Assembly: GCF_026343125.1 (NCBI RefSeq)
Contig: NZ_JAPEMB010000001.1
Span: forward strand, 3,098,501-3,162,500
Direction of reading: 5' to 3'
Source: Streptomyces sp. NBC_00094
GTDB taxonomy: Bacteria > Actinomycetota > Actinomycetes > Streptomycetales > Streptomycetaceae
Length of the DNA: 64,000 bases
Shown here: positions 14,595-22,951 of the stretch, piece by piece
How positions within the stretch are numbered: the stretch's first letter is position 1
Layout of the letters: the number at the start of each line of letters is the position of its first letter
Notes under the pieces: model-generated
The model's input: only the letters and a program-made list of their open reading frames with translations
What the model was told of the DNA's origin: nothing
The model's database searches: none
Made by a program: the position numbers and the translations under genes

Positions 14595-15512
14595 TCACAC
14601 CTTCAGGTACTTGCGCAGCGCGACGAACGCGGCCACGGCCGGCATGAGCAGACTGATGGCGAGCATGAGCGGCAGCATGGCGAGGACGGCGTCCCAGCCG
14701 ATGAACTGGACCAGCTGCATCTTCTCGGCGAGCGCGATGCCGTGGTCGATGAGGAAGTACCGGCCGACGATCAGGAGCACACAGGCCACACCGCCGCCGA
14801 GGAGTCCGGCGAACGCGGCCTCCATGATGAACGGCATCTGGATGTAGAAGCTGGACGCGCCGACGAGCCGCATGATGCCCGTCTCGCGGCGGCGGCTGAA
14901 GGCCGAGACGCGGACGGTGTTGACGATCAGCATCAGCGCGATGACGAGCATCAGCCCCATGACGCAGAGGGCGGCGATGTTCATTCCGTTCATCAGGTCG
15001 AACAGGTTCTGCAGGATGCCCCGCTGGTCCTGCACCGACTCGACGCCGTCACGGCCGGCGACGGCCGTGGCGACCACCTTGTACTTCTCCGGGTCCTTGA
15101 GCTTGACCCGGAACGACTCCTGCATCTGGTCCGGCGTGATGACGGAGGCGATGGCGGTGTCGCTGTACTGCTCCTTGTAGTGCTTGAACGCCTCGTCGGC
15201 CGACTCGTGGTGCACGGACTCGACGAGGTCCATCTTCTCCAGATCGGCCTCGATCTGCTCCTTCTGCTGACCCGTCACCGCACCCTTGGCGCACTTGGGC
15301 GTGGTGGACGCGTCGGTCTTGTTGCAGAGGAAGATCGAGACGTTGACCTTGTCGTACCAGTAGTCCTTCATCGTGCTGACCTGCTCGCGCATGAGCAGCG
15401 CGCCGCCGAAGAGGGCGAGCGAGAGGGCCACGGAGATGACGACCGCGAAGGTCATCGTGAGGTTGCGCCGGAGACCGACACCGATCTCGGAGAGCACGAA
15501 CTGAGCGCGCAT
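14595..15512 (-). CDS. ftsX: Cell-division ABC-like membrane protein FtsX
   Basis: This 305-residue protein has one N-terminal membrane helix (MTFAVVISVALSLALFGGA), a large extracytoplasmic domain (about 45-165, with a Cys pair in FLCNKTDASTTPKCAKG), and three C-terminal helices. FtsX couples ATP binding by FtsE to activation of a cell-wall hydrolase outside the membrane; in actinobacteria the partner is an RipC- or NlpC/P60-type hydrolase. The ATG at 15512 lies 29 bases after the ftsE stop, on the same strand. The segment SAFSRRRETGIMRLVGASSF is the FtsX/MacB-type cytoplasmic loop. Confidence 0.95.
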   Translation of the reverse strand: MRAQFVLSEIGVGLRRNLTMTFAVVISVALSLALFGGALLMREQVSTMKDYWYDKVNVSIFLCNKTDASTTPKCAKGAVTGQQKEQIEADLEKMDLVESVHHESADEAFKHYKEQYSDTAIASVITPDQMQESFRVKLKDPEKYKVVATAVAGRDGVESVQDQRGILQNLFDLMNGMNIAALCVMGLMLVIALMLIVNTVRVSAFSRRRETGIMRLVGASSFYIQMPFIMEAAFAGLLGGGVACVLLIVGRYFLIDHGIALAEKMQLVQFIGWDAVLAMLPLMLAISLLMPAVAAFVALRKYLKV

Positions 15513-15541
15513 GGGTCTGCTTTCTCCTACTCGCTACAGGC

Positions 15542-16231
15542 TCAGTGCTGGTATCCGTAGACGCCACGCGCCTGGTCACGGACGAGGCGGCCCTTTTCGA
15601 GCTCGATGACGCGCTTGCGCATCTGGTCGACGATGTTCTGGTCGTGGGTCGCCATGACGACGGTGGTCCCTGTCCTGTTGATCCGGTCGAGCAGCTTCAT
15701 GATGCCGACGGAGGTCTGCGGGTCGAGGTTGCCGGTGGGCTCGTCGGCGATCAGCAGCATCGGGCGGTTGACGAAGGCGCGGGCGATGGCCACGCGCTGC
15801 TGCTCACCGCCCGAGAGCTCGCCCGGCCGCCGGTCCTCCTTGCCGCCGAGCCCGACCAGGTCGAGCACCTGCGGTACGGCCTTGCGGATCTCGCCGCGCG
15901 GCTTGCCGATGACCTCCTGGGCGAAGGCCACGTTCTCTGCGACGGTCTTGTTGGGCAGCAGACGGAAGTCCTGGAAGACGGTGCCGAGCTGGCGCCGCAT
16001 GTGCGGCACCTTCCAGTTGGAGAGCCGGGCCAGGTCCTTGCCGAGGACGTGCACCTGGCCTTGGCTGGCGCGCTCCTCACGCAGGAGCAGCCGGAGGAAA
16101 GTCGACTTTCCGGAGCCGGACGAACCGACGAGGAAGACGAACTCCCCCTTCTCGATCTCCAGGGAGACATCCCGGAGCGCGGGGCGGTTCTGCTTCGGAT
16201 AGGACTTGGAGACGTTGTCGAATCGGATCAC
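15542..16231 (-). CDS. ftsE: Cell-division ATP-binding protein FtsE
   Basis: This 229-residue ABC ATPase has Walker [13 protein letters not shown]-loop [15 protein letters not shown], signature [15 protein letters not shown], Walker [14 protein letters not shown] and the H-loop [12 protein letters not shown]. It binds ATP to switch FtsX and thereby control septal peptidoglycan hydrolysis. The start is GTG (16229-16231); the protein begins [20 protein letters not shown], the family start. It forms an operon with ftsX. Confidence 0.96.
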   Translation of the reverse strand: MIRFDNVSKSYPKQNRPALRDVSLEIEKGEFVFLVGSSGSGKSTFLRLLLREERASQGQVHVLGKDLARLSNWKVPHMRRQLGTVFQDFRLLPNKTVAENVAFAQEVIGKPRGEIRKAVPQVLDLVGLGGKEDRRPGELSGGEQQRVAIARAFVNRPMLLIADEPTGNLDPQTSVGIMKLLDRINRTGTTVVMATHDQNIVDQMRKRVIELEKGRLVRDQARGVYGYQH

Positions 16232-16467
16232 GGATGCACCACGGTCGGCCGGGGGTAGGTGTGCGTGACCTTACGCGAACGGGGATGGCCCGCGCAGTCG
16301 CGGTCCTGGCTTGCGTGCTTTATCCTTTTCGCCCTTTGAGTCGGGCGGTGGGTGATCCGTCGGGGCGCGCCGAAACGTCCCGGAGCTGGCACAGTGGTAG
16401 GGGGGAACGTCCGGACACCTCCGGGCGTTGTCCTGGTGTGGATCCCTGTGCGGGAGGAGGAGAGCGC

Positions 16468-16650
16468 ATGACCTACGACCGACTGGTGTGCGCCAACTGC
16501 GCGGGCCCGGTCGCCGAGGGCCGCTGTCGCGTCTGCCGCGCGAACCGGGAGCGCCTGACCCCTCAGGGGTTGAGCCCCGCGATGCTGCTGACGCTGGCGA
16601 TCGCCCTGCTCGCCGCGATCGCCCTGCTCACCGCGGTCCGTACGGCCTGA
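16468..16650 (+). CDS. Small two-CxxC membrane protein
   Basis: This 60-residue protein has ANCAGPVAEGRCRVCRANRE, a zinc-ribbon-like C-x8-C-x2-C arrangement, at residues 8-27. A single hydrophobic C-terminal helix (MLLTLAIALLAAIALLTAV, about 39-57) follows. The ATG at 16468 has GGAGGAGGAGA upstream. Its TGA stop lies in sequence like the arm of the 164-bp palindromic element (GGCCTGATCGGCAAGAC). The function is unknown; similar micropeptides are known as hypothetical proteins next to ftsEX in Streptomyces (from memory). It is divergent from ftsE. Confidence 0.7.
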   Translation: MTYDRLVCANCAGPVAEGRCRVCRANRERLTPQGLSPAMLLTLAIALLAAIALLTAVRTA

Positions 16651-16680
16651 TCGGCAAGACACCGCCGGACAGGCCCTAGG
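16645..16680. repeat. Degenerate arm of the Streptomyces palindromic element
   Basis: GGCCTGATCGGCAAGACACC closely matches the right arm of the element at 5515-5678 (GGCCTGATCGACAAGACGCC), followed by CCCTAGGGGC. The partner arm is not recognised here, so this is a remnant or half-site. Confidence 0.45.
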
Positions 16681-16737
16681 GGCGTACGGACGGATCCGGG
16701 CGCCCGGGTGGGCGCCGCACGAGCCGGAAGCGCGAGG

Positions 16738-16766
16738 AAGGGCCGGGGAGATCTCCCCGGCCCTTC
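16738..16766. terminator. Bidirectional terminator
   Basis: AAGGGCCGGGGAG pairs with CTCCCCGGCCCTT around a 3-base loop, followed on the plus strand by CTTTC. It separates the convergent genes ending at 16650 (plus) and 16804 (minus). Confidence 0.75.
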
Positions 16767-16803
16767 TTTCACGCACGTACGTTCACGCGCTCACGCGGGT
16801 CCG

Positions 16804-17673
16804 TCAGACGGCCGCGCGGCCGCCACCGGCCACGAGGCGCGGCAGCATACGGAAACCGATGCCACCGGCGATCATGGTCGCGGCGCCGATGATCAGGAAC
16901 GAGGTCTCGGCCGCACCGGTCTCGGCGAGCTCTTCCTTCGCCTCACCCTGCTGCACGGGCTGCGAGCCGGCGTTGTTGGTGTCGGTGTTGTTGTTACCGC
17001 TGTCCACGCACTCGGCGCCGTCGAGGTCGACGGTGCAGGTGCCGGCGTCGTCACCACTGTCGCCACCGGAACCGGTGGAGCCGGTGGAGCCGTCGACGGT
17101 GTCGTCCGGCGTGACGGGGCTCTCGGTGGAACCGCTGCCGCCACCGGTGCTGCCACCGGTGCTGCCGTTGCCACCGTTGCCGTTGCCGCCATTGCCGTTG
17201 CCACCGTTGTTGCCGTTACCGCCGCCGGTGTTCCCACCGGTGGTCGGCGGGTCGACGGGCGGGTCCACCGGCGGGTCCACCGGGGGATCGACCGGCGGGT
17301 CCACGGGCGGGTCGACCGGCGGGTCGACGGGCGGGTCCACCGGGGGATCGACCGGCGGGTCCACCGGCGGGTCCACGGGCGGGTCGACGGGCGGGTCCAC
17401 CGGGGGATCGACCGGCGGGTCCACCGGCGGGTCCACGGGCGGGTCGACCGGCGGGTCCACGGGCGGGTCCACCGGAGGATCGACCGGCGGGTCCACCGGC
17501 GGGTCCACCGGGCAGTTCAGCGGGTCGGTCTCACAGCTCGGCGGGTCGTCCGTCACGCTGAAGACGTCCACGTCCACGGCCTGCGCCGCACCCGCTGCGG
17601 TCAGCGAAGCGCCGGCGGCGATCATGGCGCCGGCCGCGATGCGCGCCATGCGCACTCGCATTTTTCTCGTCAT
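16804..17673 (-). CDS. LAETG-anchored surface protein with VDPP repeats
   Basis: This 289-residue exported protein has a signal peptide (MTRKMRVRMARIAAGAMIAA, cleavage after AAQA at about residue 31). A short segment with two Cys (DDPPSCETDPLNCP) follows, then 22 uninterrupted VDPP units, a Gly/Asn/Ser/Thr-rich linker (GGNGNNGGNGNGG), and an acidic stretch with a second Cys pair. The C-terminal sorting signal has LAETG, then a hydrophobic stretch (SFLIIGAATMIAGGIGF) and the basic tail RMLPRLVAGGGRA. LAxTG is the motif of class E sortases. The Pro-rich repeat is likely a rigid stalk through the wall. The ATG at 17673 has GGGGG about 9 bases upstream. No enzymatic domain is visible; the function is unknown. 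Confidence 0.8.
   Translation of the reverse strand: MTRKMRVRMARIAAGAMIAAGASLTAAGAAQAVDVDVFSVTDDPPSCETDPLNCPVDPPVDPPVDPPVDPPVDPPVDPPVDPPVDPPVDPPVDPPVDPPVDPPVDPPVDPPVDPPVDPPVDPPVDPPVDPPVDPPVDPPVDPPTTGGNTGGGNGNNGGNGNGGNGNGGNGSTGGSTGGGSGSTESPVTPDDTVDGSTGSTGSGGDSGDDAGTCTVDLDGAECVDSGNNNTDTNNAGSQPVQQGEAKEELAETGAAETSFLIIGAATMIAGGIGFRMLPRLVAGGGRAAV
17245..17512. repeat. 12-bp tandem repeat encoding VDPP
   Basis: There are 22 tandem 12-base units (plus-strand form CGGCGGGTCCAC with CGGGGGATCGAC and GGGCGGGTCGAC variants). The variants recur in blocks of five units (about 60 bases), which suggests expansion by duplication of a five-unit block. Copy number is likely to vary between strains. Confidence 0.9.
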
Positions 17674-18000
17674 CTGGTTGCTACCCCCAGTAGTCCAACG
17701 CGTCATGGGGCAGCGCTCGGGGCCCCGCACAGCAGGGGCAACGTCACGACTGGACCGGCCCCCGTTCACACGCGCCCCAGAAATGCGCATGCCAGTACGC
17801 CACCCTTCCGAGTTTCCGATGAAGCGTCAAGGTCGTTGCGCGTGCGATGCCCGAAAGATCCACAAGTGACCGACATGAGACGATGCAACTGTGACGTAAA
17901 CCCGTAACTCCGGGCCCCACGACATCAGTTGCCTTGTCGACAAAGCACCCCGAGAGTCCCCGTTCCGCTTGCGGCAGCGAATCCGCGCGACGGTACGGAA
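17674..18000. other. Intergenic region upstream of the LAETG protein
   Basis: No gene is recognised in these 327 bases. They include the promoter region of the surface-protein gene (minus), whose ribosome site is GGGGG near 17684. A TTGTCGACAA palindrome (about 17936-17945) resembles part of the 164-bp palindromic element's end. Confidence 0.3.
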
Positions 18001-18043
18001 CGAGTCCGGGCCCCGCACCGAGGAGGTGCGGGGCCCGGACTCG
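18001..18043 (-). terminator. prfB terminator
   Basis: CGAGTCCGGGCCCCGCACC (18001-18019) pairs perfectly with the segment 18025-18043 around GAGGA, a 19-pair stem 28 bases after the prfB stop. Confidence 0.85.
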
Positions 18044-18070
18044 TACGGCTGAACGAATCAGCCGGGAAGG

Positions 18071-19174
18071 CTACTTGTCCTGCTGCTTGCGCCAGCGGAT
18101 GCCGGCCTCGAGGAAGCCGTCGATCTCGCCGTCCAGGACCGCCTGCGGGTTGCCGACCTCGAACTCCGTCCGGAGGTCCTTGACCATCTGGTACGGGTGG
18201 AGGACGTACGAGCGCATCTGGTTGCCCCAGGAGCTGCCGCTGTCCTTGAGGGCGTCCATCCTGGCGCGCTCCTCCTGGCGCTGGCGCTCCAGGAGCTTGG
18301 CCTGGAGGACGTTCATGGCGCTCGCCTTGTTCTGGATCTGGGAGCGCTCGTTCTGGCAGGAGACCACGATGCCGGTCGGGAGGTGCGTGATGCGCACCGC
18401 CGAGTCGGTCGTGTTGACGCCCTGGCCGCCGGGGCCCGACGCGCGGTACACGTCGACGCGGAGCTCGGACTCGTCGATCTCGACGTGGTCGGAGGACTCG
18501 ACGACCGGGAGGACCTCGACGCCCGCGAAGGACGTCTGACGGCGGCCCTGGTTGTCGAAGGGCGAGATGCGGACCAGTCGGTGCGTGCCCTGCTCGACGG
18601 AGAGCGTGCCGTAGGCGTACGGCGTCTTCACCACGAAGGTGGTCGACTTGATGCCGGCCTCTTCCGCGTACGAGGTCTCGTAGATCTCCGTCGCGTAGCC
18701 GTGGCGCTCCGCCCAGCGCAGGTACATGCGCTGGAGCCGCTCGGCGAAGTCGGAGGCGTCGACGCCACCGGCCTCGGCGCGGATGTTGACCAGGGCCTCA
18801 CGCTCGTCGTACTCGCCGGAGAGGAGCGTGCGGACCTCCATCTCGTCGAGGGCCTTGCGGACGGAGATGAGCTCCGTCTCGGCCTCGGCGAGGGTGTCCG
18901 GGTCGTCCATCTCCTCTGCGAGCTCGAAGAGCACCGCGAGGTCGTCGATCCGCCCGCGCAGGGTCTCGGCCTTGCGGACCTCGGCCTGGAGGTGCGAAAG
19001 CTTGCTCGTGATCTTCTGCGCCGCCTCCGGGTCGTCCCACAGGGACGGGGCCGCGGCCTGCTCTTCGAGCACGGCGATGTCGGCCCTCAGCTTCTCGAGG
19101 TCCAGGACGGCCTCGATCGACCCCATGGTCGAGGAGAGGGACTTCAGCTCTTCGGATACATCGACGACTGCCAC
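18071..19174 (-). CDS. prfB: Peptide chain release factor 2
   Basis: This 367-residue protein recognises UGA/UAA stop codons and triggers hydrolysis of peptidyl-tRNA. It carries the SPF tripeptide ([17 protein letters not shown]) that defines RF2 stop-codon recognition, and the GGQ loop ([17 protein letters not shown]). The N-terminal helical domain (about 1-110) precedes these. There is no in-frame TGA, so the programmed frameshift of E. coli prfB is absent, as expected in actinomycetes. The start is GTG at 19174. It is followed by a strong terminator. pkaB lies 57 bases upstream in the same direction. Confidence 0.96.
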   Translation of the reverse strand: MAVVDVSEELKSLSSTMGSIEAVLDLEKLRADIAVLEEQAAAPSLWDDPEAAQKITSKLSHLQAEVRKAETLRGRIDDLAVLFELAEEMDDPDTLAEAETELISVRKALDEMEVRTLLSGEYDEREALVNIRAEAGGVDASDFAERLQRMYLRWAERHGYATEIYETSYAEEAGIKSTTFVVKTPYAYGTLSVEQGTHRLVRISPFDNQGRRQTSFAGVEVLPVVESSDHVEIDESELRVDVYRASGPGGQGVNTTDSAVRITHLPTGIVVSCQNERSQIQNKASAMNVLQAKLLERQRQEERARMDALKDSGSSWGNQMRSYVLHPYQMVKDLRTEFEVGNPQAVLDGEIDGFLEAGIRWRKQQDK

Positions 19175-19231
19175 GCGTCCAGCGTAACGGCTCCGGGCAA
19201 GGAGCCGAACCTTCGGCCGTCGCGGCTGTGC

Positions 19232-20476
19232 CTACGGCTGGGAGGACTGCTTCGAGTCCTGCGGCGGCGCGTCCCCGTCACCGGAGACCGCCAGGTATCC
19301 GCCGGCGCCGAGCGCCCCCGCGACCACGACCGCCGCGACGGCGAGGGTGATACGGCGTTTGCGGACCACGCCCGCCTTGTGGCGGGCGGAGCCGGGCCGC
19401 CGGGCGCCCGCCGGGCGCGGGGCGCGGGCGGTGCCGAGGGGGCCGCCGGAGAGCTCGTCGGGGGCGGGGACCCGCATGGAGGTGTGGGTGTCGCGGTTGG
19501 AGTCGGCGGAGGCGCCGGGGACGAGCGGGACGGCGGCCCGGCGCGGGCCGGGCTCACCGGCACCCGCACCGGTGGCGTACGCGTCCTCCTCGTACGGCTC
19601 CGGTGTCGACGCCGGCTCCGCGTCGGGTTCGTCCACGTCCAGCGGCGGGATGCCCTTGAGCAGCGGCAGGACGTCCTTGAGGCGGGCGGCGAGCTCGGAG
19701 GCGCGCAGCCGGGAGGCGGGGGCCTTGGCGAGGCACTGCACGATCAGCTGCCAGAGCTCCTCGGGGATGCCGGGGAGCGGGACGACGGTCTCGGTGACGT
19801 GGCGGCGCAGGACGGCGCCGGGGTGGCCGCCGCCGAAGGGAGTGAAGCCGGCCAGCAGCTCGTAGAGCACGGTGGCGAGGGCGTAGATGTCGACGGCGGC
19901 GCGCGGCGGGAGGCCCTCGACGATCTCGGGGGCGAGGTAGTCGGGGGTGCCGATGATCCGGGTGGCCTTGGTGCGGCCCGGGGTGTCGATCAGCTTGGCG
20001 ACGCCGAAGTCGGTGAGGAGGGCGGGGTGGGCGCCTCCCGGGCCGAGCGGGCCCTCCATGTCGAGCAGGATGTTCTCCGGCTTGACGTCCCGGTGGACGA
20101 CCCCGGCGGCGTGCGCGGCGGCCAGGGCGTCGGCGACGTCGGCGATGATCGCGACGGCGGCCTCGGGGGCGAGCCGTCGCTCCCGGTCCAGGCGGGTGCG
20201 CAGGTCGGTGCCGCGCACGAGGTCCATGACCAGGGCCAGGTCCGTGCCGTCGACGACGAGGTCGCGGACCTTGACCACCCGGGGGTGCTCGAGACCGAGC
20301 AGGGCGGTCCGCTCCTGGACGAAACGGCCGACGAGCTCCTGGTCGGAGGCCAGGTCTTCGCGCAGCAGTTTGACGGCGACGGGCCCTTCGGGTCCCTCGC
20401 CGAGCCACACCGTTCCGGCGCTGCCTCGCCCGAGGATCTGGTGGGCGGTGTAGCGGCTGCCGATGTTCCGTGCCAA
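19232..20476 (-). CDS. pkaB: Serine/threonine protein kinase PkaB
   Basis: This 414-residue Hanks-type kinase starts at TTG (20474-20476) with GAGGGAG about 6 bases upstream. Domain features are the Gly-rich loop LGRGSAGTVWLG, VAVK lysine (about 36), catalytic loop HRDVKPENILL, DFGV, and PDYLAPEIVEG as activation segment end. After the kinase (about 10-270) comes an acidic/Pro-rich linker, then one membrane helix (RRITLAVAAVVVAGALGAGG, about 380-400) and a short extracytoplasmic tail (VSGDGDAPPQDSKQSSQP). The length is close to the 417 residues I recall for S. coelicolor PkaB. It sits directly downstream of pkaA. PkaA/PkaB are phosphoproteins of unknown full function. Confidence 0.92.
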   Translation of the reverse strand: MARNIGSRYTAHQILGRGSAGTVWLGEGPEGPVAVKLLREDLASDQELVGRFVQERTALLGLEHPRVVKVRDLVVDGTDLALVMDLVRGTDLRTRLDRERRLAPEAAVAIIADVADALAAAHAAGVVHRDVKPENILLDMEGPLGPGGAHPALLTDFGVAKLIDTPGRTKATRIIGTPDYLAPEIVEGLPPRAAVDIYALATVLYELLAGFTPFGGGHPGAVLRRHVTETVVPLPGIPEELWQLIVQCLAKAPASRLRASELAARLKDVLPLLKGIPPLDVDEPDAEPASTPEPYEEDAYATGAGAGEPGPRRAAVPLVPGASADSNRDTHTSMRVPAPDELSGGPLGTARAPRPAGARRPGSARHKAGVVRKRRITLAVAAVVVAGALGAGGYLAVSGDGDAPPQDSKQSSQP

Positions 20477-20538
20477 GACTGCTCCCTCAGCGGCTGCGGT
20501 TCGCGTCAAAACTACGCGTCCGCAGCCGCCGATCGTCA

Positions 20539-20566
20539 CTTCCGAAGGGAAATCACCCTTCGGAAG
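20539..20566 (-). terminator. Hairpin between pkaA and pkaB
   Basis: CTTCCGAAGGG (20539-20549) pairs perfectly with CCCTTCGGAAG (20556-20566). No T-run follows, so it may be a weak terminator or mRNA-processing hairpin in the 107-base pkaA-pkaB gap. Confidence 0.55.
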
Positions 20567-20583
20567 TCGATAAATCGGCAGTA

Positions 20584-22401
20584 TTACTGCCCCGTACCGC
20601 CGGTAGTACCCCCGGAGCCGGTGGCTTCGCCGATCGTGGAGACCCAGTCCGTGACCGTCGAGATGCCGTCTCCGATGGCCTCCCAGTAGCCCTTGCCCTC
20701 GGCGATCCAGCCCTGGAGCGGGGTCAGCTCCCAGATGAGCCAGCCCGCGATCACGAACAGGACGATCGTGAACAGGCAGCCCTTGAGGCAGCCGAGGCCG
20801 GGGATCCTCATGGGGTTCGCGCTGCGCTGGCGCGGCGGGCGCGGCTCGCGGGGCGCGGGGGCCTGGGGCGGCGGCTGCGGGGGCGTGTACTGCTGCTGGG
20901 GCGGCGCGTACTGCTGCTGCGGGGCCGGCGGCTGCGGGGCCGCGTACTGCTGCGGCTGGTGCTGCTGCTGGTACTGCTGCTGCTGCGGAGCCGGGTGCTG
21001 CTGGTGCTGGGGCGGCCGCTGCTGCCCGTACTGACCCTGCTGGCCGTACTGACCCTGGCCCTGCTGGCCGTACTGCCCTTGCTGGCCCTGGCCCTGCTGG
21101 CCGTACTGACCCTGCTGCCCCTGGCCCTGGCCCTGGCCCTGGCCCTGGCCCTGCTGACCGTACTGACCCTGCTGCCCCTGACCCTGCTGCGGGCGCTGCG
21201 GGCGGCGGCGCAGCGGATCCTGGCTCGGGTCCAGGTACTGCACCTGCGTCTGCTCGTTGCGGTCGCGGGCCGCGCGCAGCTGGCTCTGCCAGGGGTGCGG
21301 GTCCTCGGACTGCGGCGGCTGGGACGGTACGGGCGGCATGACGGCGGTCGGGTCGGCGCCGCCCGCGGGACCGCTGGTCGGCATCACGCTGGTCGCCGCG
21401 GCGGGGTCGTACTGCGACGGGGCGCCGGAGCCGCTGGGCAGCACCTGGGTGGCGTCCGCGGCCCCCGGGGTCTCGGGGACCGGCGCGGGCGCCGGGTCCG
21501 GGGCGAGGAGCGCGCCGACGCCGTCCGCCGCCTCGATCTGGGCGGGAGTGGCGTGGACGCCGATGCCGGCGGCGACCGCGCGCAGGCCACGGGCGAGGTT
21601 CTCGGCGCTCGGCCGGTGGTCGGGGTTCTTGCTGAGGCAGCGCTCTATGACCGTCCACAGCGGTCCGGGCACGGTCGAGGGCCTGCGCGGCTCCTCGCTG
21701 AGGTGCCGGTGGAGGACTTCGAGGGCGGTGCCGCCCGCGAACGGGGGCCGGCCGGTGACCAGCTCGTAGAGGAGGATGCCCGCGCCGTAGATGTCGACGG
21801 CGGAGGTCTGCGGGCGGCCCTCGGCGGACTCGGGCGCCACGTACGCGGGCGTGCCGACGAACTCGTGCGTCCGGGTCAGGCCCGGGGAGTCCGCGAGGCG
21901 CGCGATGCCGAAGTCGGTGAGCATCGGGTGCATCTGGCCGCCCTGCTCGGCGAGCAGGACGTTGGCCGGCTTGAGGTCGCGGTGGACGACCCCGTCGGCG
22001 TGACTGGCGGCGAGCGCGTCGGCGATCTGGGCCGTCAGGAGGGAGGCGGCGACCGGGGTGAGCGGTCCGCTCTCCCTGATGTACCGGTGCAGGTCGGGGC
22101 CTTCGACGAGGTCCATGACGAGGGCGAGGACATCGCCCTCGACGACCAGGTCGCGGGTGCGCACGATGTTCGGGTGGGTCAGCCGGAGGAGCACGGACCG
22201 CTCGCGCAGGAAGCGCATGACGATGTCCGCGTCGTTGGCCAGCTCCTCCTTGAGGACCTTGATCGCGACGGTCTCGCCGGGCTGGCCGGGCACGGCCGCC
22301 TCGGCGCCGGCCGTCTCCCGCTGGCGGGCTCGCCAGACGGTGCCCGTGGCGCCGCGTCCGAGCGGCTCCTCGAGCAGGTACTTGCTGCCGATAGGCCGCA
22401 C
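20584..22401 (-). CDS. pkaA: Serine/threonine protein kinase PkaA with Gln-rich linker
   Basis: The protein has 605 residues from GTG at 22401 (GGGAGCG upstream). Kinase features are LGRGATGTVWRARQ, VAIKVLKEELANDAD, HRDLKPANVLL, DFGIARLADSPG and GTPAYVAPESAEG. A long Pro/Gln-rich linker follows (about residues 385-540, many QGQ, QQGQYG and PQQ units). Then come a membrane helix (CLFTIVLFVIAGWLIWELTP) and a ~55-residue tail rich in Gly/Thr, presumably extracytoplasmic. S. coelicolor PkaA is 543 residues from memory; the extra length here is in the Gln-rich linker. The kinase domain faces the cytoplasm. An upstream in-frame ATG (22584) would add non-conserved residues and is not preferred. Confidence 0.92.
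   Translation of the reverse strand: MRPIGSKYLLEEPLGRGATGTVWRARQRETAGAEAAVPGQPGETVAIKVLKEELANDADIVMRFLRERSVLLRLTHPNIVRTRDLVVEGDVLALVMDLVEGPDLHRYIRESGPLTPVAASLLTAQIADALAASHADGVVHRDLKPANVLLAEQGGQMHPMLTDFGIARLADSPGLTRTHEFVGTPAYVAPESAEGRPQTSAVDIYGAGILLYELVTGRPPFAGGTALEVLHRHLSEEPRRPSTVPGPLWTVIERCLSKNPDHRPSAENLARGLRAVAAGIGVHATPAQIEAADGVGALLAPDPAPAPVPETPGAADATQVLPSGSGAPSQYDPAAATSVMPTSGPAGGADPTAVMPPVPSQPPQSEDPHPWQSQLRAARDRNEQTQVQYLDPSQDPLRRRPQRPQQGQGQQGQYGQQGQGQGQGQGQGQQGQYGQQGQGQQGQYGQQGQGQYGQQGQYGQQRPPQHQQHPAPQQQQYQQQHQPQQYAAPQPPAPQQQYAPPQQQYTPPQPPPQAPAPREPRPPRQRSANPMRIPGLGCLKGCLFTIVLFVIAGWLIWELTPLQGWIAEGKGYWEAIGDGISTVTDWVSTIGEATGSGGTTGGTGQ
20855..21210. repeat. Gln-codon tandem repeats in pkaA
   Basis: Short tandem units encode QGQ, QYGQ and QQQ runs (plus strand: CTGGCCCTGGCC, CTGCTGGCCGTACTGACC). 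The tract makes a low-complexity linker between kinase and membrane helix and is the likely site of strain-to-strain length differences. Confidence 0.75.
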
Positions 22402-22951
22402 GTCACGCGCTCCCTGCTGATCGTGGTCCTGGGGTCGTTCCGGTGTTGTCCCCGGTGTCCCTGTCCTCTGTTGTGACCCGTCCGGGTGTCCGACCCACTT
22501 TAGTGCCGCCGAACGGGTCACAGCCCGGTCGTCCACAGGCCGGTTTTCCGGGCCCGCGCACGGGGTCGCGTACGGGTCGGGCACGCGTCGCGTGCGCGTC
22601 GGGCGGAGCTCCGGCTCCGGCCCGACGCGCCGGGAACCGGCCTGGATCGTGTCCGGAACTTGTCCGGAAGAAGACGCTCCACGGGCCGCGACGGTTGCCA
22701 GGCATGCTCCGAAGGCATGCTCAACCAGGCATTTTTAGGACCGCAGCCGACCATTCAAGATCACTTGTGGCCGACCCGGGGGCAGGTTGTCGGTGGCAGG
22801 TGCGAGGATGCCTACAGCACGTCGCATCGGTGGGGTCGGGAGCCCCCGCGCCGTGCCGACCTGTACCGGACGACGCGTCCGTGCCGGGTGGGGGGAGTCA
22901 CAGGGCGGTCCCCCTGCCGGGCATCTCGCGCAGAAGGGACCGCTGACGGCG
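22402..22951. promoter_or_regulatory. Divergent promoter region with AGGCAT direct repeats
   Basis: No gene is recognised in this 550-base gap between pkaA (minus) and the FHA-FtsK gene (plus). AGGCATGCTC occurs at 22700-22709 and 22713-22722, and a third AGGCAT at 22727-22732, spaced 13 and 14 bases. These direct repeats could be a regulator site; no matching regulator is known to me. Confidence 0.35.
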
